Assembly: GCF_001653955.1 (NCBI RefSeq)
Contig: NZ_CP013022.1
Location: 744,001-808,000, forward strand
Length of the DNA stretch: 64,000 nucleotides
Direction of reading: 5' to 3'
Source of the DNA: Francisella persica ATCC VR-331
GTDB taxonomy: Bacteria > Pseudomonadota > Gammaproteobacteria > Francisellales > Francisellaceae
Shown here: positions 30,373-43,749 of the stretch, in pieces
How positions within the stretch are numbered: the stretch's first letter is position 1
Layout: the number at the start of each line of letters is the position of its first letter
Program-made: the position numbers and the translations under genes
Notes under the pieces: model-generated
The model's database searches: none
Seen by the model: only the letters and a program-made list of their open reading frames with translations
Told to the model about the DNA's origin: nothing

Positions 30373-30420
30373 TTAAGTTCTTTAATCCATATTTATTATT
30401 TTATTCTCATCATATATAAG

Positions 30421-30426
30421 TATAAT
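30421..30426 (+). promoter_or_regulatory. Candidate -10 element upstream of nadV
   Basis: A consensus TATAAT lies 28 bases before the nadV start. No convincing -35 box is seen 17 bases upstream; the region is nearly pure A+T. Confidence 0.3.
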
Positions 30427-30453
30427 TTCTATTATTTACTAGTAAATTCTATT

Positions 30454-31869
30454 ATGAGTTTTAATAACCTGCTTCTAATGACAGATAGTTATAAGCATTC
30501 ACATCCGTATCAATATCCTAAAGATACTAGCTATCTACATTTTTATCTAGAAAGTCGTGGTACAGCAAATAAAGATTTAGGTAATCATACTAAGTTTTTT
30601 GGCTTGCAATACTATATAAAAAAATATTTATCTCAACCAATAACTCAACAAATGATAGATGCTGCAGAGAAAATTTTATTATCTCATGGGTTACCATTTT
30701 ATCGCGCTGGATTTGAGAAAATATTAAGTATTTACAGTGGTTATTTACCGATTAGAATTCGTGCAGTTAGAGAAGGTAGTATAGTTCCTTTGCATAATGT
30801 TTTGATGACTATAGAAAGTACCAATGAAGAACTATTTTGGTTACCTGGATTTGCCGAGACTTTACTTCTAAAAGTATGGTATCCAACAACTGTAGCAACA
30901 ATTAGTTTTAATATAAAACAGGTAATAAAGAAATATCTACTTGAAACAGCGGATAGTTTAGATAGATTAGACTTCATGCTTCATGATTTCGGTTATAGAG
31001 GTGTTTCGTCAGAAGAGTCAGCTGGGATTGGCGGTGCGGCACATCTAACTAATTTTCTAGGTACAGATACATTAGCAGCATTGCATATTTGTAAAGAATT
31101 TTATTCTGAGAATATGGCTGGATTTTCAATCCCTGCGAGTGAGCACTCAACTATGACAAGCTGGGGTGTCGGCACTAAGTGTGAGTATCAAGCTTTTGAA
31201 AATATGATAACACAATTTGGTGATAATAGTGTTTTATATGCTTGTGTTTCTGATAGTTGGGACTTCAAAAAAGCAATTCAAACATGGATTGATTTAAAGG
31301 ATAAGGTTATAGCTAAGAAAGCAAATTTAGTTATTCGCTCTGATTCTGGAGATGCTGTTGATAATATTTTATATGCATTGCGTGAGTTAGATAAAGGTTA
31401 TGGTAGTAGGCTTAACTCTAAAGGATACAAAGTTCTGAATAGAGTTGCTTTGATTCAAAGTGATGGTGTAAGTGTTAGCTTAGCAAAGAAAGTTTTAGCA
31501 GCGATGAAAGCAAAAGGTTACTCAGCGGAGAATATTGCTTTTGGTATGGGTGGGGCGTTGCTGCAAGGTAATCATGAATCATCAATAAATAGAGATAGTT
31601 TCAAATTTGCAATTAAGTGTTCAGCGATTATGCGTGGAAATACTCTAATAGGCGTCAAAAAAGAACCTATTACAGATCTAGCTAAAAAATCAAAACAGGG
31701 TCGTCTTGATTTAATAAAAGATGCTAAGGGAAATTATAAAACTATAGTTCTTGATGATAGTTATGCTCTTGGCGAATACCACCATGAGACACAACTACAA
31801 ACATATTATGATAATGGTGAAATCAAGTTTGAGCAGAGTTTAGCACAGATACGAAATTACAGTCACTAA
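30454..31869 (+). CDS. nadV: Nicotinamide phosphoribosyltransferase NadV
   Basis: Makes nicotinamide mononucleotide from nicotinamide and PRPP, salvaging NAD without deamidation. The 471 residues match the NAMPT/NadV family: LLMTDSYKHSHPYQYP at the N-terminus, LHDFGYRGVSSEESAGIGG, His231 in PASEHSTMTSWG (equivalent to the phosphorylated active-site His of NAMPT), VIRSDSGD for PRPP binding and GMGGALLQ near the end. It is intact although both sides are pseudogenes, so it is probably under selection. The ribosome site is weak. Confidence 0.93.
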   Translation: MSFNNLLLMTDSYKHSHPYQYPKDTSYLHFYLESRGTANKDLGNHTKFFGLQYYIKKYLSQPITQQMIDAAEKILLSHGLPFYRAGFEKILSIYSGYLPIRIRAVREGSIVPLHNVLMTIESTNEELFWLPGFAETLLLKVWYPTTVATISFNIKQVIKKYLLETADSLDRLDFMLHDFGYRGVSSEESAGIGGAAHLTNFLGTDTLAALHICKEFYSENMAGFSIPASEHSTMTSWGVGTKCEYQAFENMITQFGDNSVLYACVSDSWDFKKAIQTWIDLKDKVIAKKANLVIRSDSGDAVDNILYALRELDKGYGSRLNSKGYKVLNRVALIQSDGVSVSLAKKVLAAMKAKGYSAENIAFGMGGALLQGNHESSINRDSFKFAIKCSAIMRGNTLIGVKKEPITDLAKKSKQGRLDLIKDAKGNYKTIVLDDSYALGEYHHETQLQTYYDNGEIKFEQSLAQIRNYSH

Positions 31870-31955
31870 AGTTATTAATTAATATAATTTGTTTGCTTTT
31901 ATCTTTTAGTAGATATACAGTTAGGTTATAAATCAAAAATTCTAGGAGCATTTAT

Positions 31956-32024
31956 ATGTTAGAACATCATCCACTAGTCAAAGAATTACCTGAGTTAAGA
32001 GAAGCAATTACATTATTTAAGTAA
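31956..32024 (+). pseudogene. Truncated YdcH/DUF465-like small protein
   Basis: AGGAGC precedes an ATG that opens MLEHHPLVKELPELREAITL and stops after 22 codons. The sequence matches the start of the roughly 70-residue YdcH-like family (HPL.KE.PEL...I..L), and the rest is replaced by the transporter remnant. Probably truncated by deletion. Confidence 0.5.
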
Positions 32025-32059
32025 AAGCTCCAATAAGTAACTTTTCCTTTAATTTCTTA

Positions 32060-32944
32060 TAAAACTTTGGCTTTATTTAGTATAACTTTATAGTTATTAG
32101 GTTATTTCTTAACAGGTGTTTGCTTTGGATTTGATATAGGCGCGTGATCTCAGGTACATTTTATAAAAGAGTAACTATTCCTTAATTTTACGCAACTGCC
32201 TGAAATAGCTAGTATTGCATTTTTGTGCACTGGTATCAAGGTTTATATCATGACCTTGTTTATATCATATTACCTTTAATTGGTTTAAAATGTTTTAGCG
32301 TTTTTTGGTGCATTCATATTTACATTTTCTATGGTTTTGGTGATGTTTTCTAATACTCATACGACATTATGTTATCAGGCTTTTACAAGTAATATCAATA
32401 GGATTGTTATTAACGGTAATTCCAGTTTATATCTCAGAAGCTATTGTAGCTAAATTCGTGGTAGAACAATTGGGATATTTCCGTTACCTCTAGTTTCTGG
32501 AATTTTCTTAGCCAACTTATTTGCTAGTTTACTTTTAGCAAGCTTTGTTAGCGTATGCTATTAATTTTTCAATTTTATCTTATTGCGCCATTCTTACCTT
32601 CGTGGTTGATATTAAAAGGCAAACATCAGCAAGTCTTGACTATTAGTGAACAACTAGTATTGAAGATACAACACCAATTAACTGAAAAATAATAAAATTG
32701 TTTTTTTTGAATTTATTAAAATAGTTATTAAACAGAAATACTATCTTTCTATATAATTTTAATTAGTTTAATGGCAGTTTAAAATGGATACTTATAGAGA
32801 AAGTATCTTTATTTAAAGGTTTTTTGATCTTACTCATAATTATGGTTATATACCAGGTTATATTTTATGGAAGCTTGTATTGTTGCATTTATCGTTATTG
32901 TGTATAAATTTTTACCAGAAATGGAAAATAAAGAACTTATTTAA
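32060..32944 (+). pseudogene. MFS sugar porter, decayed and shortened
   Basis: Plus-strand fragments match the sugar porter family of the major facilitator superfamily: GVCFGFDIG of helix 1, LTQLPEIASIAFLCTGIK, NVLAFFGAFIFTFSMVLVMF, VIPVYISEAIVAKF, RGRTIGIF of the central loop signature, and a C-terminal FIVIVYKFLPEMENKELI resembling the family's PETKGKSLEE end. Only about 290 codons remain of roughly 460, with numerous frameshifts, so much of the second half is deleted. The substrate is unknown. Confidence 0.75.
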
Positions 32945-33414
32945 GATGTGTGACTAAATCTTCAAGATTGTAACTAGAGATATTTTCTTGTTTGACATGA
33001 TGTTCTTCTAAAATCATAAAATAAGCATCTGCAAAAGCACATAAATCACCTTTTTCATTATAGATATTGACCTTAATCCAAACGGTTGTGAGACCCTTAC
33101 TAATAATATTAGTTTTGAATATATGTTCTACTTTACTATAAGTTGGTTTTAGGTATTTAATATTTAAGTTGTGAGTCATACAAAATGGCTTACTAATACT
33201 TAAAACATGCTTGCCAAGAATATCATCACAGATTAATGCGATAATACCACCATGAATGACATTATCCCAACCAACATTATTTGGTAAGCATTTGAATTTG
33301 GTGTACATGTGTTCTCCGATGTGATACAGAGGTAATTGTATGCTAAAGTATCTTACTAAAGCAAGTAAAATACCATGGAAAATCAATTCGTGTGTAATTA
33401 CTTAAATCTATCAT
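32937..33414 (-). pseudogene. Hot-dog thioesterase, probably frameshifted at its N-terminus
   Basis: The open part (33386 to 32937, 149 codons) contains the hot-dog thioesterase motif NNVGWDNVIHGGIIALICDD, a second strand set (MTHNLNIKYLKPTYSKVEHI) and VNIYNEKGDLCAFADAYFMI, as in PaaI/YbgC-like acyl-CoA thioesterases. The likely native start, MIDLSNYTRIDFPWYF at 33414, is in another frame, and the first residues of the open frame look unnatural. A one-base slip near 33370 explains this. A shortened protein could still be made. It lies at the end of the dead fad cluster. Confidence 0.5.
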
Positions 33415-33486
33415 CTTAGTTAGCTTATAATTTAATTTAGAATTTGGTTGTATAAGTTTAGCTATTTAATTATATAAGCTACTTAG

Positions 33487-33976
33487 TCTAATGCACATTC
33501 AAAGTTAACATGTTTCAATAATAGCATTGGGATTATCTTGTTGAGATCTTAAATCAAAAGCACAACTGGAAATTTAGCATTTACAAAGTGAGCAGCAATT
33601 TGTGCTCCCATTGTTCCAGCACCAAAATTTTATCAATAGCTTTACGCTGTGATTTATGGTTAATACAGGTTCCAGTTTATTTGCCATTGTGGTTGGCTTA
33701 CTACTATCACTTTCTCCAGTAGGAAGATACTCATCGCCATTTAAGTAACCGTGCATAGCATCTTCTTTCAACATACCATTTAATTGCATTACACACCATA
33801 CATTTAGTACGCTCAACTATCCTTAAAGCCGAATTTTTTAGTATTATTGTCGCTTTTAAAACTTGCTGATAAAAAGCATACAGTTTTAGTTTTTGACTAT
33901 TATTAGGTTCGAGATCAATAGTCTTATCACGAACGGCTACTAGCATTTCTTCAAATTTCTTTTCTAACTCAGTCAT
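33487..33976 (-). pseudogene. Remnant of fused acyl-CoA-binding / 3-hydroxyacyl-CoA dehydrogenase (fadB/acbP)
   Basis: The start MTELEKKFEEMLVAVRDKTI and NSQKLKLYAFYQQVLK is an acyl-CoA-binding protein domain; after a frameshift it continues NAIKGMLKEDAMHGYLN in a second frame. It then enters the first Rossmann strand of a 3-hydroxyacyl-CoA dehydrogenase (frame-repaired LVLGAGTMGAQIAAHFVNAK) and PVVLFDLRSQQDNPNAIIE. The sequence ends there, so nearly all of the dehydrogenase and hydratase parts are deleted. Known: Francisella carries this unusual ACBP-FadB fusion. Its ATG overlaps the fadE stop. Confidence 0.78.
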
Positions 33977-36226
33977 ATTTCCCTCCCGGTGTTTATTATA
34001 TGCATCTTTTTTAGATTCTGCAATTTAGGTGGAATGGCATTGGTACACTATTTTTCAGCATTTGCTGCCATTCTGGATGAGCATTTTTAGGTCCTAGAGT
34101 ATAATCGTAAACTCATCTGTTTAAATAATATTATCAACCTTAGTAAGCATTTCTTTTAATAGTATTATCCTCTTGTTGTGATATGATTTTATTTTCTAGC
34201 GGCATCAATACAGTTTGACCAGTTGGTTTTAGGTAATATCAGTCTTAATTGCATCAGTTTTTTCTTGATAGTATGAGTTACTAACGATGCTAAGTACGCA
34301 TTTTCAACTCTACCGATTGAATCATTATCATCATTAGGAATATAACATTTATCTTTCATCGATTGTCTAGTGGTACTGTTACTAACTAATGACTTACAGA
34401 TTTGCTCTTCAAGTTTATCTAAAGGTCTTATGAACTTTTTACCATAAGGAAAAACAAAAAGTTTCAATTTTAGTAGCAAATATTCTATTTGGGAATTTTC
34501 TAAATAAATCTAGCATTGCTTGTTAAGCTTGGTATAGACAATGTTGGATACTCCAATCGACAAAAATATCCTCATTTTGAGGCCTCACAGGTATCCTTAT
34601 AGTATTTCAATAGAGCAACTGCCATATACAGGTAACTCATAATATCTCCTAGACGAGATGATAATCTTCTTGACGCTTCATACCTACTCCTAAAATAGTC
34701 ATTTAAATATCATTAACATAAAAAGTATGCTGTACTCATATGTGAAATATAGAGATAGTAGGAAGCAGTGAAACCACCACTTAAATCATACCAAAGCATG
34801 CGTGTACCGTTGAGAGCTATATATATTAAAATAATTTTAAAAATTACTAATAAATTGCTCTTCATCATCATTCATCAATCTTTCTATCTCTCACTACCGT
34901 ACATATGGATGGCATTTCATCGCTCCTTGACAAATATAATCAGATTTCGCGTCATAATATTGGCGCATTTTACGTTTATACCAATTGGCGTAGCCATATA
35001 CGGAATAGCAAGATAGTTATTTGGTCCATAATAATCGCATGGCCACCGTGGATATACAGTGGCATTGTTAATATGTAATACGACTCCATCTCGGTTAGAT
35101 GACACTTGGCTATAGCAGATGATACTGATGGTCGAATACCACTATCGACGGCTACAACTGTAAATTAACGAGTTGCATTAGCGATATATACAAGCCTAGC
35201 AATTTCAGCAAGTTTTTCTTGGACACCTTCAAACTAGGAAATTGGAATCTTAAATTGTTCACGTATACTAGCATAAGCAGCTGTCATAACTGTAGACATT
35301 ATGTGCCACAGGCTGGTAATGAAATTGCTCTACCTATACACTCAACTAGCATGCACCCCTTCACCAGCCATTTTTTGTCCACCAATTATCCAATCAATCG
35401 GAATAAAAACATCCTTAACTTGATATAGTCATTCATAAAAGCCTGCCTAAGCGAAAAACCACGTCTACCAATTTCTAGGTTTTATGGTTATATGGTAGTG
35501 GTGCATATGTTGAGCCTTTTTACCTTTGCCATCAAGTAGGTTATCAGAATCTTGTAATTGAAAAGCTAAGCTAACTAGGGTAGCTATAGGAGCTAATGTG
35601 ATATAGCGTTTATTAATATTTCTTAGCTTGATGCCGAGAGTTTTTTGATCATTAAAATCTTCATAGCAAACAACACCATAATCAAGGTAGCGAGGTTGCA
35701 TCAGATCCACAGCTTTAGGACCAATAAATGCAAAACAATGTATTTCTTGACCAGTTGCTAGTCTTGGCAGATAATGATCTTTTTGCTTATCTGTACCATA
35801 GTGGACTAAAAGCTCACTTGGACTTAGTGAATTTGGTACGATCACCGTAATTGCAGCGGTGACACTTTTTGTATTACAATCTCAGAATGAGCGGCAGCTG
35901 AGAAACCTTTACCACCGTAGTCCTTACCAATGACTAAGCCTAAGAAACCTTTAGTTCTGATAAAATCTCAAGCCTCAATACTTAGTTTATTGGTAATTTA
36001 TTCGCCAATCATCAAGCATTTCAAATAATTTGGTTGTTTCATTTTTAAAAATGACTTTTCTTCTGCAGTAAGTTCAATTTTTTTAAGCTGTGTAGCTTGT
36101 TAAAATCAGGTTTACTTTGAAATATATCTTGTTCAAACCAATTATCACCAGCATTCATGGCAGTTTATTCTGTTTACGAAATTACCGGCGTGGTTTTTTG
36201 GCTATTTTATAAATCTTGTTGAACAT
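33973..36226 (-). pseudogene. fadE: Acyl-CoA dehydrogenase FadE, decayed
   Basis: The first, flavin-dependent step of fatty-acid beta-oxidation. Minus-strand fragments run the full FadE length: MFNKIYKIAKKP at the start, TAEEKSFLKNETTKLFEML, TVIVPNSLSPSELLVHYGTD, EIHCFAFIGPKAVDLM, KRYITLAPIATLVSLAFQLQ, YGPNNYLAIPYMA and ANIMTRNLIIF, then a C-terminal part with YIPNDDNDSIGRVENAYLAS. About ten stops and frameshifts are scattered through it. The end overlaps the fadB/acbP start (ATGA), showing the former operon. Confidence 0.85.
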
Positions 36227-36261
36227 TTTTAGCTCCTTAAGCATCAAGCTGTTCAATTTAT

Positions 36262-36863
36262 TTATTGTTCATACTTCTTAGCATATTATTTTTGTAATGC
36301 ATTTACATCTATTTTTCCAACAGTATTTTATTTAGGTAACTCATCTTTGAAGGTTATTTTAATACCTTTAAGATATCTTGCTCCAAAAGAAATTATTTGC
36401 TTCTTAGGGCTTTGGTAAAGATCGGCAATTTTTGTAACCATTAGGTGTTTAAAGTCTTTACATTCATCTGCAATTGCTTCAACATTATGAGCTAGTGCTG
36501 ATAGCACTATAATTCTTTTCGCTTTTGAATCTTGGAGAATTCCTTTAATTTCTATTGGTATAAAGCGGGTTTATATTGATAAAAACACAACCTAGTTTTA
36601 TCAAAGTAAAAATTACCATAGGAAACTGTAAAATATTCGGCAGCATAATCGCGATATGGTTACTTTTGCAGTTGCCAAGTTATTAGAAGCCAGCAAATTT
36701 ATTGGCATAGTTATCAAACATCGTTAATGTTATTTTCTCACTATGGCATACTAGTGCATCATTATTAGAGAAATCTTGACTGGCGCCTTTGAACCATATC
36801 GTTTAAAGTTATATTAGGGATATCTATAGACTGAGGTACTTGTTTGGGTAGTTTTTGTTCCAT
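36262..36863 (-). pseudogene. fadD: Long-chain acyl-CoA ligase FadD, internally deleted
   Basis: FadD activates fatty acids to acyl-CoA. The minus strand begins MEQKLPKQVPQSIDIPNITL and continues with LTMFDNYANKFAGF, HIAIMLPNILQFPMVIF, LIKLGCVFININPLYTP and HVEAIADECKDFKHLMV. It then jumps directly to the C-terminal ARYLKGIKITFKDELPK and NTVGKIDVNALQK. About 350 central codons, including the AMP-binding P-loop, are missing, and several frameshifts add to this. It was the first gene of the fad operon by direction. Confidence 0.85.
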
Positions 36864-37081
36864 GGTTTAGTGATCATAAATACCTCCTGAAGCTTTTTAG
36901 ATTTGGTTACTAGCTAAGCCTTCAAATATCTATTTTAAAAATAACTTATTAACTCTAATAAACATTGTATAATATTTGTCTATATTGATACATTAAATAA
37001 ACTTAACTTAATTATTTTTTTATGACTTCTACACCAATGTAATTTATAATTATAGACATCCTAAGCGTATTATATACTGTT

Positions 37082-37429
37082 ATGAAAATTTATCATAATC
37101 CAAAATGTTCAAAATCACGCCAAGCTAAGCAAATTCTAGATCAAAATAATATCAATTATGAGATACACTTATATTTAGATAAGCCTTTATCGAAAGAGGA
37201 GATCATAGCACTACTTCAAAAGCTTAAGCTCTCAATAAAAGATATAGTCCGTACTAAAGAAAATATTTGGAAAGGAAATTTTAGCGATAAAGAATTTACA
37301 GAAACTGAACTTATCGAGATTGTTGCAGCTAACCCTAGGCTTTTAGAACGACCAATAATTGAGCATAAGGATTTTGCAGTAGTTGCAAGGTCTGATGAGA
37401 AAATACTAGAGATATTAAATACCTACTAG
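37082..37429 (+). CDS. arsC: ArsC-family arsenate reductase-like protein
   Basis: Thioredoxin-fold protein of 115 residues. Cys9 in IYHNPKCSKSR is the catalytic Cys of glutaredoxin-dependent arsenate reductases. Arg57 (DIVRTKE) and the LLERPII motif with its Arg complete the anion site. No ars operon genes are near, so physiological arsenate reduction is uncertain; many such YfgD-like proteins have unknown roles. It is intact and stands alone next to icd. Confidence 0.82.
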   Translation: MKIYHNPKCSKSRQAKQILDQNNINYEIHLYLDKPLSKEEIIALLQKLKLSIKDIVRTKENIWKGNFSDKEFTETELIEIVAANPRLLERPIIEHKDFAVVARSDEKILEILNTY

Positions 37430-37469
37430 TTTTATGTTAGTATTTGAGAAAATGAAATTCTATCTATAG

Positions 37470-39720
<2,251 letters not shown>

Positions 39721-39769
39721 ATTCATGTTATAATTTCTTCCTTAAGAATATAAATTTCTATTGATTACT

Positions 39770-39946
39770 ATGAAACTAAAAACTTTCTTCTCAGTGTTAG
39801 AGCTCTTCTGGAATATTTTAAAAGATATTATGGTTTTAGTTTTGTTAGCTATTTTTGTCTTTATAAGTAAAGCCATCATGTTGGTTTTAAGGTTACTTAA
39901 TAAAATTCTAAAACTAACAGGTATAAAAAAGCGATTAATTGAATAG
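39770..39946 (+). CDS. Small membrane protein, 58 residues
   Basis: Not recognised. The ATG at 39770 is more plausible than the TTG at 39761. The product is one amphipathic helix (LKTFFSVLELFWNILKD) followed by a strong transmembrane segment (IMVLVLLAIFVFISKAIMLV) and a basic tail (LKLTGIKKRLIE). It keeps an open frame between intact icd and the dead hrpA. Its stop at 39944-39946 is directly followed by the former hrpA start. It may be a real small protein or chance. Confidence 0.45.
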   Translation: MKLKTFFSVLELFWNILKDIMVLVLLAIFVFISKAIMLVLRLLNKILKLTGIKKRLIE

Positions 39947-39947
39947 C

Positions 39948-42900
39948 GTGAGTATAAGTAAAAGTTTATATAGTGATTATATTAATAAAATACCAACTAA
40001 ATTACGCGCTAAATATATAGTAATCCTTTAAACTAAAAATGAGATTATTGCTAAGTTAAAGTCTTTGGTTGCATTAACTAATCAGTAAAATTTATCTAAG
40101 ATAACTTATCCAGATTTACCTGTTAGTGAGAAAGTTGAACAGATAAAAAAACTTATTAAAGATAATCAAGTTATAGTTGTCGCAGGTGAGATAGGCTCAG
40201 GTAAATCAACTCAATTACCTAAAATATGTCTAGATCTTATTTAGGAAAGTGTGGTTTGATAGGGAATACTCATCCTAGAAGACTTGCAGCTAGATCTATA
40301 GCTACTAGAATTGCTGCAGAAATTAGTGATCATTCAAAAGTTGCCTATAAAATTCGCTTTAGTGATCAAAGTGATGAAAATACTTTAATAAAGGTAATGA
40401 CTGATGGCGTATTAATCTCTGAGATAAGAAATGATAGATTTTTGTCACAATATGAAGTAATTATCATAGATTATGATCATGAGAGAAGTTTAAATATTGA
40501 CTTCTTACTTGGTGGGTGTATAAAGAAGGTTTTACCTTTTAGACCTGATCTTAAGATCATTATAACTTCGGCAACGATTGATTATCACAAGTTTATAACA
40601 TTTTTTAATAATACTAAAGTTATTACAATCAGTGGTAGAACTTATCCGGTAGAAATCCGTTATCAAAGTGGTGAGGTTTTTAAGGAGTTTCCACTACAGG
40701 AAAGAATTTTATATTCTATTCATAAATTTGGTAGCGGTGATGTATTAGTTTTTTACCAACAGAAAGAGATATTTATGAAACTTTAGCTTATCTAAATAAG
40801 CAAGATCTTAGATTTACGGAAGTTTTACTTGATTCTCTAGGCTATTAATAAAGATCAAAACAAAATTTTTAACCCTGAGTGCTCTACACGCAGAATTATT
40901 TTAGCGACAAATGTAGCCGAGAGATTCTTTGATAGTGCCGCGCATAAAGTATGTTATAGATTCGGGTTTAGCTAGGATAAGTAGATATAGTTATCGCACA
41001 AAAGTATAACAATTACCAGTAGAAAAAATCTCTCAAGCAAGTGCTAATCAAAGGGCAGGACGTTGTGGTAGGTTATCTGCAGAGGGATTTGTGTAAGGCT
41101 GTATAGCGAAGAAGACTTTAATAATCGTAAAGAATTCACAGATCCTGAAATTTGGCGTACTTAACCTAGCATTAGTTATTTTGCAGATGTTATTTTTGAG
41201 ATTAGGCAATATCCAAAAATTTCCTTTTATGGATCCTCCAGATTCTAGATTTATTAAAGATGGCTTTAAGCTTTTATTTGAGCTATAAGCAATTTCAGAG
41301 CTTAATTATTAAAAGCTTAAAATTACTGATGATGAGATAAAAATGGCAACTATGTCATTAGACCTAAAATTAGCAAAAATAGTTATCAAAGGACATAGAA
41401 AAATACTCTTAAAGAGATAGTTTCAATAGTTAGTTTTTTAAAGTATTCAAGACCAGTGTGAGCAACCTTTGAATTTTCAACAAAAGTCTGAAGAAATACA
41501 TTCGCTTGATAAGGATAAGTCTTCAGATTTTATTGCTATCCTTAATTTAGCAAAAAAGAATTGTCCAATAGAAAGAAAAAAGAATATTTTTAAAAAGAAT
41601 TTTATTTTACCAATTAAAATTTAATGAGTGGAATAATATTATCAACAAATTATTGAGGTCGTTCATCAGTTTAAGTGGAAGTTATCTTCAAACGAAGAAT
41701 TAAATTATGAAAATCTCCATAAAGCTATAGCAACGGGTTTTTAAAGTAATATTGGCTATAACTAAGCAGAGTATTTAGGAAGGGGTCTTAATTTTTTATA
41801 TTTCCTAGATCTCCACAATTTTAAAATAAACCTAAATGGATAATGTCATCTGAAATTATCGAGACAACCAAGATTTATACTCGTAATGTTGCAAAAAAAT
41901 GAATCGGAGTGGCTAGAGAGCTTGGTAGGACACCTTGTTTAAAAACATTATGATCAACCTTGTTTGGAATAAAAAACGCAGAGCCGTAATAGTAAATGAA
42001 AGAGTAACATTGTATGGCTTAGAAATATTTTCAAAAAAAACCAGTACAATATTCGAAGATAAATCCTCAAGATGAACACGAGATTTTTATTACGAATCTT
42101 TGATTAATGGTAATTTTGATTATAAGGCATATATCTATCAACAAAATCTTAAGCTTATAAATCAAGTTGAAGATCTTGAAAACAAATCGCGTAGAAGAGA
42201 TATCTTGGTTGGTGAAGAAATATTGTTTGAGCATTATGATGATTTTATTCCAGATGATGTCTGTGATGGTGTGACTTTTGATAAATGGAAAGACTTTCTC
42301 CAAAGAGCCGCAAAATTTTGTTTTTGATATAAAAGTGCTGATGAAACATAATGCAGAAGATATTACACAGCAGAAATTTTCTGATGTTTTGAGTATTGGT
42401 GATATACATTTACCGTTAGAGTATTATTTTGATCCATTAGATTAGCTAGATAGTGTAACTGTTATAGTACCTATTGTTTTTCTTAATGATATTAACCTTA
42501 TAGTAAAATAGAGTGGGGAATGTATGTTTTTTTGTATGATAAGATTGTCGCGCTACTAAAATTGTTACCCAAAAATATCCGCAAAAGCTGTGTACCTATG
42601 CCAACATATGCCCAAGCAATATTTAAATAAATAGACTTTGAAGCTGATAAATATAAACCATTACAATCTATTGTTGCAAAACATATTACTCTTATTGGTT
42701 GGTTTTGTTGTTGATGAAACTATTTGTCACAATCAAGAGCTAGAAAAACACTTGGTACTAAATATACAAGTTGTTGATGAACAGAGTAAAATTCTAGCTA
42801 TAGATAAAGACATACATAAGCTAAAACAAAAACTTAAAGACTTAGTGCAGCGACCACAGCTAATAGTTGAAGATAAAGTTTATAATGATTGGCAATTTGG

Positions 42901-43691
42901 CACTATTGAGCATATACTAGTCAAATAAGGGAACATGGTATAACTATCAAGGTTTATAATTTTGAAGAATATCAAGATGGTATGCGACTGGGATATAAAG
43001 AAACTGCAGCTGAAACTAAAGTTTGTATGCAAAATGCTGTGAAAAAGCTGGTTAAATTACGCTTAAAAATTGTTTATTAAAAACAATGATTTAATAAGCT
43101 TATCGATGTCATTAAAATTTAATGATTCAAAAGATAGTATTATTAATAAAGCTATTGATTTGAGTTTTTTATACTAAGAATGGAATTCCCATATTGCCAA
43201 AAAAAGCTTTGAAGAGTTTTATAGTAGAGGTTTATAGAGTTTTACAGCTAATAAAACTAAGGTTAAACTGTTATTTGCAGAGATAGCTAAAGCAAAAGGG
43301 CAACTTGATAGAAAACTTAAAGAAAATAGCAGTTAATTTTATCGAACTTTTTACAGCTGTCAGAAATTAGCTAAATGAGCTTTTTACTGATAATTATTCT
43401 AACACAACCTATGCCTTATTTGCAGAGGTATAAGTATTATATTCAAGCTTTAGAAAACCGATTAGATAAGGCTAAACTAAACCTACAAAGAGATATAGCT
43501 TACCAGTTAGATGTTGATGAGCTTAAGGCTAAGTTAGTGAAAAAGATTAACGCTAAAGACCTTGCTAGTAATAGTGTAGATGTAATCAAGATTAGTTTGA
43601 TAACAATGAGTTATGGATATCTTGGTATTTACAAAATGTAAAAACTATTGAATTAGTTTTATATACGAGAAAATTTAGTTTACATAAATGA
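39948..43691 (+). pseudogene. hrpA: ATP-dependent RNA helicase HrpA, decayed
   Basis: A GTG at 39948 opens VSISKSLYSDYINKIPTKLR. The helicase core is readable through several frames: IVVAGEIGSGKSTQLPKICL (motif I), RRLAARSIATRIAAEI (Ia), KVMTDGVLISEIRNDRFLSQ, a degraded DEAH box (IIIDYDHERS where DEAHER is expected) and ITSATIDYHKF (III), then [14 protein letters not shown]-like motif VI around 41035-41080. The C-terminal domain extends to about 43690. Total length of 3.7 kb is close to the roughly 1300-residue family, so decay is by point changes and indels. It lies directly upstream of the O-antigen locus. Confidence 0.82.
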
Positions 43692-43707
43692 GATATGGTT
43701 AAGATAC

Positions 43708-43718
43708 TTTGGTATAAT
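43708..43718 (+). promoter_or_regulatory. Extended -10 promoter of the polysaccharide locus
   Basis: TTTGGTATAAT contains a TGn extended -10 element joined to a consensus TATAAT (43713-43718), 31 bases before the wbtA-like start. The -35 region is poor, as is common for extended -10 promoters. Confidence 0.5.
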
Positions 43719-43749
43719 TAAATCAAAATATCTATTAATTTTTTATTGA

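Noticed and set aside
34768-35016. Plus-strand open frames at 34768-35016 and 35219-35428
   Set aside because: They lie antisense to the fadE remnant, whose minus-strand protein fragments are recognisable; the plus-strand products resemble nothing.
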